This document shows positions 56,701 to 64,000 of a stretch of 64,000 nt of DNA, one piece after another. The notes beneath the pieces are model-generated. The model did no database searches. It was not told where the DNA came from and was given only the letters and a program-made list of their open reading frames with translations. This DNA is from Smittia aterrima (lineage: Eukaryota > Arthropoda > Insecta > Diptera > Chironomidae). Made by a program: the position numbers and the translations under genes. How positions within the stretch are numbered: position 1 is the first letter of the stretch; each line of letters begins with the position of its first letter. The stretch lies in assembly GCA_033063855.1 (NCBI GenBank), contig CP093831.1, positions 28,396,001 to 28,460,000 on the forward strand, read 5' to 3'.

Positions 56701-59700
56701 ACTGAGATTGATTTAAATTACCTTAAAAATAATCTTTGCTTTACACTCAAGAACAACTTCCGCTTCATGTTCACGAGATTTATTGCACAAACATTATTCC
56801 GACATCATCAAAAATAAAAATTCAAGCAATTATTTACTTGATCTAGTAATTTTCTTCCCGATTCCCTCGAGTAGAGTTCAACATACCGCAGACCAAGCAA
56901 CAAATTTCCTTATCCCTCCCGCACCATTCGTTTTCATAAATTATTCGTCTTTGTGTACATTGAAATTTCATTCGCCAGCTGCCTCTTAATGGGAAATTTC
57001 CGCATTATTTTTGGATCACATTTTTTTCACATATGATTCCTGCGGTTTGTATTTTTCCGCTTCTACTCGAGCGAGAAGCGAAGCATAAGCTCCGAAAATG
57101 GTTGTGGTGGTTTAGGGAGTTCGAAGGAAAACACCAAAATGATTTGCCGAGGGAATCGTAATTCAAAGAAATCAGATTTATTCATGAGGACCTCGATTGA
57201 AAATAAGAGATTGTAAAATCGAGTGCTGGGGACTTCAAGATGCTCAACTTTATGACACACATCGACATGCTTTCTCTCTTTCTTGAGCTCCGTGCCAAAT
57301 TCGATTCGAAATGCCATCGATTTTTGCCTTCACGTATTTTTATTCCATTGAAGAAAGGAAATGTTTGCGGTGAAAGAAGAAAAGTTTTGCTGTCGTTGTC
57401 AGAGCACTTCAACCATTTTTCAATACAATCATTGGATCGACTTTATTTCGAGATGTAAAGCTGACGAGGCATTGCTGATTCTAATGAAGGAAACGAATAG
57501 AAAATGTTGAACGTCATCGTGAGCGAAAGCGAAGATTTCAGTTTCACTTTAGAGCAGCACTATCATTAAATGAGTTTTATGGATTTTCCTCCGAAGAAAG
57601 AGAAACTATTTTGATCATCCGTTGCTCTTCTATTCATTTAGCTTGTTAAAGAGATGAGAGTTCAGCAAAGTCTGTGAACCCAACTTGTTCACGAACTGCT
57701 GAACCTTTTGTTGAAGATTTTTATCGAAAGATTTGTATTCTTTCAATCATTCGGAGTGGAGTGAAAGGAATCCCTGAAGAATTTCTTTTCTTTACTCTTC
57801 TAAGAAAAGTCTTCTTGTAACTCTTTTCATTTCTCTCGTGCTACTGCGTGAAAGTGCAACAAGTCAGGAAAGTGAAGCTGTCTAATGATGCTCTTGCATG
57901 GCGTCTTTCGTTCTCTGCTAAACGAAGCTATTTTATTGCTTCAACTAGTGATTGCACGCTAGCGTGCGTTGAACGTGTTAATGGCACTTGACAGGTGCAA
58001 AAAAACTTCTCTCGAAAGGTTTTCAGTTCTGTAAATCGATAGCCACCGCTTGATGTCGTCAAGTGCGATAAATTTCATGAGATCGACCTCAATGGAGTTG
58101 GTAACGAGAAACAAATTGCTCGAGGTATCGAGCGTTATAAATCTGGCCCCAATCAAACATTCTCCGATATAATGGCTACTCATACGAGTTAGCAAACGTC
58201 ATAAAATACAAATTGCCTCGCAAGTCACGAGGAATCCACGCTAATAGCCAATTTATTTTGTCTCTTTAAACACATCAATTATGAGTTTTAGCAATAAATG
58301 TAAGTAATGATGTTTCGATACAGCTTAAATATCGTTAGACTCCAGTAATTGACTTACTGAACAGAAGAAGAACTTTTTAGACGAGCAAGTTTAAAAAGTT
58401 TATGAAAGTCGAATTGTTGACTTCTAAGAAGATAAAGTCTTGAAATCTTCATGGAAGAGAGACTTGTCTCTCCCTCTTAAACAGAATAACAAAAATCAAT
58501 AAGATTGTTTCGTTTTTGAACGTGGGGAGCATTTGGGGTTGATGCAAACTAAGTGGCAACACTGATGAGCAAACGTATTAGAAGACGAGAGAAATTCTTA
58601 TCAAGTGACAGATGCAAAGTTTGTCTCAAAGCTTTCAAGACAGAGAATCTTGATTTCGAAATTGTTTTCCCTAAAAAAAATACTTTGGATTCCTTTCATT
58701 GCCGACCAGACGATGTCTAGCAAATGAAAAACTAAGAACGATACAGAAAATGATAAATGATCTGAAATAGTTCCCGTCAGACAGTAAAGCGTGAGAACAG
58801 AAATAAATTTTATGCAAGAAACTTTTCATTTGCTCTCTCTCCTTCCCCAAATTTTCTTTTAGCGGAGATGAAATTTATTTGTGGATTTCATCTACAGCAG
58901 CAAGAGCAAAACCTTTTCATTTATCTTTCTCAATAATCGTACGTAATCTCACATTCCCTATTCTTCTTCCAGCTACTTTCATTTTCTCGTCCATTGCGAG
59001 CAAACGTGAAAGCTCATTTCTTGAACTATATCCACACATAAATAATCAAACTCATGTGTGAGAGAGGGAGACGAGGAGGCTTGTTCTAGGCAAAGATCAG
59101 AAGAAAGCCTCAAGTCTTGAGTTGAGAAGCAAAATAGAATCCGTATATCATCTTAAATTTTCATGACGTCAACGAGGAAATTATTTCCCAAAGATATTTG
59201 CATAATGCTTTACATATTTGGCGATCCGAAGGTACGAGGCGTAGCTAAAGACATTAAGCTTAAAGTTAAAGCTCTTCTACGCCTTTGAAATGGTGTCATG
59301 TGCAAGTTATGACTGCGAAAGTTGCTGATAAACGAGGTTAATGTGACTATATCAACGCACTATGCCTTCGCTATCATTTTCATGAGAGAGATTGCAATAA
59401 ATTGAATCATAAATTTATTTTTTAATTTTAGCAAAAATTTTATAAGATTGCCGGCATAACATAATTTAATTTTGAATTTTCGTACAATAAATTTTATGTC
59501 TTCGTCTTCTTTCATTTTCTGTGTGAATGCCTTCAGTCGTCCCTCGTCTCTTGTACAAAAGCGACTTCCCTTATCTCGAAAATGTAGTGCTCGACATCGT
59601 CAAGGCGCCGTCCATAAATCATGTGACGTAGAAATTATAAAGAAGCTTTGAAATTAATGACAAAATAAAACAAGTTTAGAAGCTTGGAGAGGGTGAGACA

Positions 59701-60560
59701 GAGAGAGAGAGTGCGAGTGATATATAAACTGAGGAACCTTCTTGTGAGAATATTTTTCATTTTAATTCAAAGCACATGTGAAAGGCGGACTGGGAATTTG
59801 CTTGAAGTTTGTGTTGTTAGTCAACCAACGATTCAACATTTAAATACACAAAACTTTTTCTTTCTCTTCCTAAAAACACTTTTCTGATTAAATTGCATAA
59901 AATGCAACGATTGGAAGTTACTCCACACGTCAATCTCGTAACTTTGTCTTCGTCTTTTGCTTAACGAGATGTAAAATATCTCGGCAGTAAATGAAAATTG
60001 ATGGGATTTAAAGTAAAATCCGATTAAAAAAGGAGACAAAATGATAAATGGAATATTAAATTTCACAGCTTCTCTGGAACATCTGACACTTTTTTCAAGG
60101 GAATTTCATGGAGTTCCCGACGTTGAAGTAAAAACCACGAAAATGCTTTTTTTTTGTGTCTCCTGTGTTGGGTTTAAACGGTTGAGGAAATGAGTGTTCT
60201 TGATCCCACGTTGACCTGTCAACGACCTCTGTGGTTACCGTGCACATACGCAACAGAGATATCTCGAAACCAGACGAGAAATATTTTTCCTAGAAATCCT
60301 TTTGTAAAATATTTAAGACGAAAATGTCTAGCGAAAATGTTTATAAATACAACAAGCAGAGAGTATCTGGTTTATGTTTTATATAATCTCAAAATAATCC
60401 AACATTACACAAGGAGCAGAGCAAGGAAAAGAGAGCGAGCGTGAAGTAAAAGTTTTCTTTTTTAATTTCTTAACGTGCTTTTCAATGGGAAACGTGCCAG
60501 CAATTCGAGAAAGACTTTTCAACCCAATCACATATCGAAACGGATGAGAAGGAGCCAGAG
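53730..60560. other. About 6.8 kb without a supported gene
   Basis: Apart from the promoter of copy 14, I find no exon series, domain or RNA gene here on either strand. Open frames are short and composition-driven. Texture resembles long intronic or intergenic fly DNA, with occasional less AT-rich islands (57950-58250, 59520-59640). A strong donor-like ATGAAGGGTAAGTG at about 55153-55166, followed by a TCAGT-type initiator near 55185, could mark a 5' exon of a gene outside the window, but nothing confirms it. Confidence 0.5.
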
Positions 60561-60777
60561 AGGATGAGAATGAGTCTCCAGGGATCTATACATGTCACAC
60601 ACCTCAAGAATCTATAGAAAACTAGAGAGCACGGTGGATGTCTCCGGCCTGCGGCCTAAGACAACCACACCAACCGACAGTCGCTACGCGACCTATATCA
60701 GTTAAACTCCGGCCCATTTTTTTCCAGTTTACCCAACTTATTTTTAGGTTTAAAAATTATCCAAAATTATCTGGATT

Positions 60778-60950
60778 GTCCGGATAATGGACAAAAATAC
60801 TGGATAAATATCCAAATTTTATTTGGTCCGGAAAATGGACAAAAATACTGGATAAATATCCAAATTTTATTTGGTCCGGAAAATGGACAAATATACTGGA
60901 TAAATATCCAATTATCCAATTTTTATTTTGTCCGGATAATGGCCAAGTCT
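60778..60950. repeat. 48-bp minisatellite, about 3.5 copies
   Basis: Units start TGGACAAAAATACTGGATAA at about 60788, 60836 and 60884. Each contains GGATAAATATCCAA, itself partly palindromic, and ends in TTGGTCCGGAAAA. Confidence 0.9.
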
Positions 60951-61007
60951 AGTTGTTACAAGTCAATACACAAAAAGACCAGCTCGCTAGCTCTCAATTC
61001 AATATTA

Positions 61008-61111
61008 TAACTATGTATAACTATGTATAACTATGTATAACTATTTATAACTATTTATAACTAGCAACTATTTATAACTATGTATAACTATGTACCAACT
61101 ATTTATAACTA
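61008..61111. repeat. 10-bp tandem repeat (AACTATGTAT / AACTATTTAT)
   Basis: About ten tandem units alternating AACTATGTAT and AACTATTTAT, with one short interruption. Confidence 0.9.
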
Positions 61112-61257
61112 TTAGACCATGTGTATGGGAGGTACCAGAAGGGGAGGCGCTAGAGTGCCATTTTCAATAGGGTTTCTCCGAGGAACAATACAAAGTTGCA
61201 AACCAAATTTGAGCGCTTCTTCTGCATTGGTTCGAGAGTTATGGTGTTTACAGACAT

Positions 61258-61297
<40 letters not shown>
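61258..61297. repeat. CA microsatellite
   Basis: An uninterrupted run of CA dinucleotides of nearly 40 bp. The sequence before it (CGAGAGTTATGGTGTTTACAG) resembles the conserved flank of dispersed microsatellite-tailed repeats in insects, but the family is not identified. Confidence 0.9.
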
Positions 61298-61299
<2 letters not shown>

Positions 61300-61429
61300 A
61301 TCCGGAGGCTTTAAACACCATGAAACGTCGAGAAAAGTGAAATATAATGGTGGTTATATTTTTTTATTTCTTGACCGAAAACAATACTCCGGGCCCGACA
61401 ATTTTTTGAAAAAAAATTGTGTGGGCCGG

Positions 61430-62970
61430 AGTGATTTATAGAAAAAACATAGAAAATCAATAGGAAAAATATAGATTTTAAAATCCATTTATTTTCTATA
61501 TATTTCCAATGTTTTTTCTATTTTCTATTAAAAATCTATTTGTTTTCTATAGATTTTCTATTAATTTTCTATTAATTTACTATTAAATTTTAATAGAAAT
61601 TTGCTAGGTAGAATTTCTATGGATTTTCTATAAAAAAACTAAAATTGTCAAAGGTGTGTGACTATCCACTTTTTAAAATAAATTTTATGGGTTTTTAATA
61701 GAAAATTTATAGATTTTCTATAGAAACCATATAGATTTTCTATGGAGTTTTTGTTGAATCCCGTTACGTCAAAGTTCTACGTCGTTACGTTTTATGTTGA
61801 AAATACATAGAAAATTAATAGAATTTCTGTTTGAAATAAATAGATTTTCTATAGAGAATAATTAGAAAAATCATGGAATTTTAATTACTTAGGAGCTATG
61901 AAAGCTAGGAAAGCAATTCATAATTTTTTGACTCTGAATCTAAACTCATTTTGAAGGTATAAAGTGCTTGGGAAGGTACATAGGGTAGAAACAAGCTTCA
62001 AATCAGCATAACTAAAGCTGACAACAAGTGGATTATATTTTATCAGTTCTAAAATCCGTGTACTCATTTCATCATATTGAAAATTACTTAGGAACAAATC
62101 ACAGTTAATCAAATTGAAATAAATGATGTATGCCTGAGTGTTCTATAAGAAGTCAGCGGATCTTATGCTTAGAGCAACCATAGTTTTACTCAGCATCGTC
62201 TACGCTACTTGCGGGAATTTATGTGATTCTTGCGAAATCTCCTCGTCGTTCATAAAAGTCATTTTCCTCTTTTCATTTAAACTTAACACATAACACTTCA
62301 TTTACGAAAAGAACAAGTGGCAGCCCGTTCCGAACTTACTTTAAAGTTTTTCGTTCGTTAGACTGGTTACTGGAGGTGGGACTTTACTGGTCCGAAGTGG
62401 ACCCTAATCTGGTCAGTTCTAAAATTATTTCTCAAACAAGAAGAACTCAGTGCTTTAACTTCAAAGAGAAAGAAGTTTCACTTGACCTCACCGATAATGC
62501 GTTATGCAAATTTATATTACTTTTGCATCTTCACATTAGTTCCATCCTTCGGATAAAAAACTCTAAACACTTCACGTCATATAACAACCAATAGTATTTC
62601 AAATAAAAATTGATTAGGTTTCAAATCTACAGGATGTAGGAAATTTATAGATTTTATCTAAAAAAATCCATAGAAAACGTTACGTTTCTTACGTCAAAAA
62701 TACAGAAAAAACATTTAAAATTCATAGAAAATTAATAGCATTGTTTAAAACAAATAGAATTTCCATAAGTTTCTAATGTTCTTTCTATTTTTTTTGACGT
62801 AAGAAACGTAACGTTTTCTATGGATTACCTATTTAAAATCTGTTAATTTTTAATTAAAATTTAATAGATCCCAAATCACCTATTTATTTTCTATAGATTT
62901 CTTACATAAAATCTATATGTCAGATGGATTTTCTATAGAATTTCTATAAAAAATCTATAGAAAGGTGTAC
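61430..62970. repeat. AT-rich fold-back repeat region
   Basis: Two blocks (61430-61890 and 62590-62970) are built from variants of TAGATTTTCTATAGAAA in both orientations. The second contains a perfect 34-bp inverted repeat (62667-62700 and 62791-62824), with an imperfect continuation into the 90-bp loop. A GTTACGTC/GACGTAAC motif recurs in both blocks. Between them is SINE-like R5 (62320-62430). It looks like fold-back or MITE-like DNA. Confidence 0.7.
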
Positions 62971-63136
62971 GGCTCGCCGGTGTGTGACATGTAAAGTCCC
63001 AGTCTCCAGAACAATAAATAGACATAAAATAAAATCAGAATAGAAATCCTATCATTAGATCCACTCGTCGTTGCATGGCAGTCATGATGTGATTCGCTTG
63101 TAGTTGATGTTTTTATTTTTTCAAAAAAACTTAAAC

Positions 63137-63202
63137 AGGAAACTGTTAACATTCTCTCTTTTTAATTTTTTTAGTGATTGATTCAAAGACTTGGTATAAA
63201 AG
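63137..63202 (+). promoter_or_regulatory. Promoter of array copy 15
   Basis: AGGAAACTGTTAAC at 63137-63150 is the family motif (read on its own strand) and TATAAAAG is at 63195-63202, 38-45 bp before the ATG. Upstream, 63010-63115 matches the upstream region of copy 9 in reverse. Confidence 0.75.
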
Positions 63203-63239
63203 TTGACCAAAACAAGTTTTCTCTTCAAACTTTATTGAA

Positions 63240-64000
63240 ATGTTCAAGTTGTTGGTTCTATTGCTGTTGGTCAATTGCGTTGTGAGTCAAATTTTTTTTA
63301 TTTATTTCATTTGCTCGTGAAACTAAATTTAAAAATTGGTGACAGTTCGCAGAAAAAGTTGAAGAAACGTCTGAAAAATGTAAAGAAATATTCGAACCAC
63401 ATCGTGAGAATGTTTTATATTGTTGTGATTCAGCAGAACCTGATTTTGATGAATGTCGAATGTTTTGTACGGATCAAACTGAAGTTAATTGCAGTTGTGC
63501 CATTTGCTTAAGGGAAAACGATCTTGTTCCGAGAGAGAATGATCAATTTTTGAAGATGTATGATCGTCGCCTAAATGAAGAATTCACCGCAGATGAGAAA
63601 AAAAGTTGGCTGCCCGTGTTAAATAAATCGTTTGAACATTGCAAACCATTAAGTAAGTTAATTTTATTTCACTTTGATGAAACTTTATTGAGTTTACTTT
63701 TGAAATTAGTTGATATTCTGAATGGAACGGATGCGTGTCAATTCCCAAATTATTATCGACCAATGGTTAGCTGCATGTCGCAGCAAAACTTTTTAAATTG
63801 CCCTCAATCATCGTTCGCTCCAAGTGCAAAATGCGAAGCAACGAGAAAATTTATAAAAGATCAAGAAACTTGTGGAACAAAATACGAAGATATTTTTGTT
63901 ATTGATGATTCCATATTCGATCAAGAAAATAAGTGCCAGGAAATCTTCATAGAAGCCAACTTAAATTCAAGAAAAATTGTTGATTTTCCCTACATTTCAC
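63240..64000 (+). CDS. Two-domain Plus-C OBP-like secreted protein, array copy 15, inverted and cut by window end
   Basis: Exon 1 63240-63281 (MFKLLVLLLLVNCV), exon 2 63346-63652 and exon 3 from 63710 to beyond the window. It is the only plus-strand copy. Domain 1 is complete and conforms: YCCDSAEPDFDEC, CSCAICL (the usual asparagine replaced), KSWLPVLNKSFEHCKPL, then DACQFPNYYRPMVSCMSQQN and NCPQSSF. In domain 2 the sequence IFDQENKCQEIF lacks a few residues present in other copies. Open through the last base. Its head-to-head position about 9.5 kb from copy 14, and the repeat-rich DNA before it, suggest an inversion or inverted duplication of the array edge. More copies may follow to the right. 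Confidence 0.78.

Overview
The window looks like chromosomal DNA of an AT-rich insect, most likely a nematoceran (midge- or mosquito-type) fly. This rests on short introns (mostly 50-70 bp with GT...AG ends), arthropod core promoters (TATA plus TCAGT initiator), closest resemblance of the single-copy genes to fly orthologues, and an ionotropic receptor plus a tandem family of Plus-C-type odorant-binding-like proteins. The species cannot be named from sequence alone.

Positions 1-18370 hold six closely packed housekeeping genes: phosphorylase kinase regulatory subunit alpha (minus, truncated by the left edge), a THADA-family protein (plus), CCT2 (minus), a CDC34/UBE2R ubiquitin-conjugating enzyme (plus), DDA1 (minus) and an NHE8-type Na+/H+ exchanger (plus). 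They alternate strand, giving divergent promoters and convergent 3' ends. UBE2R (a cullin-RING E2) and DDA1 (a CRL4 component) both belong to the cullin-RING ubiquitin system.

Positions 18640-53680 are an accessory block: a tandem array of 14 minus-strand copies (12 apparently intact, two broken) of one secreted cysteine-rich gene family. A fifteenth copy lies inverted at the right edge (63240 onward). The usual copy has four exons and encodes about 360 residues. It consists of a signal peptide and two homologous domains, each with the Plus-C OBP-like layout, so these are read as two-domain Plus-C OBP-like proteins. The array began next to NHE8, because most intergenic gaps still carry a fragment of the NHE8 3' UTR. 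Other genes sit in the array: two plus-strand secreted TIL-type cysteine-rich proteins, two near-identical F-box genes on a duplicated block, and one plus-strand divergent ionotropic receptor. Secreted OBP-like proteins and an ionotropic receptor together suggest a chemosensory cluster, although expression could be elsewhere.

Positions 53730-60560 show no gene I can support. Positions 60600-63110 are a repeat cluster (48-bp minisatellite, 10-bp repeat, CA microsatellite, fold-back AT-rich DNA) leading to the inverted fifteenth copy. Exon coordinates were read by eye from splice signals and frame continuity, and reading-frame sums close for every gene called intact.
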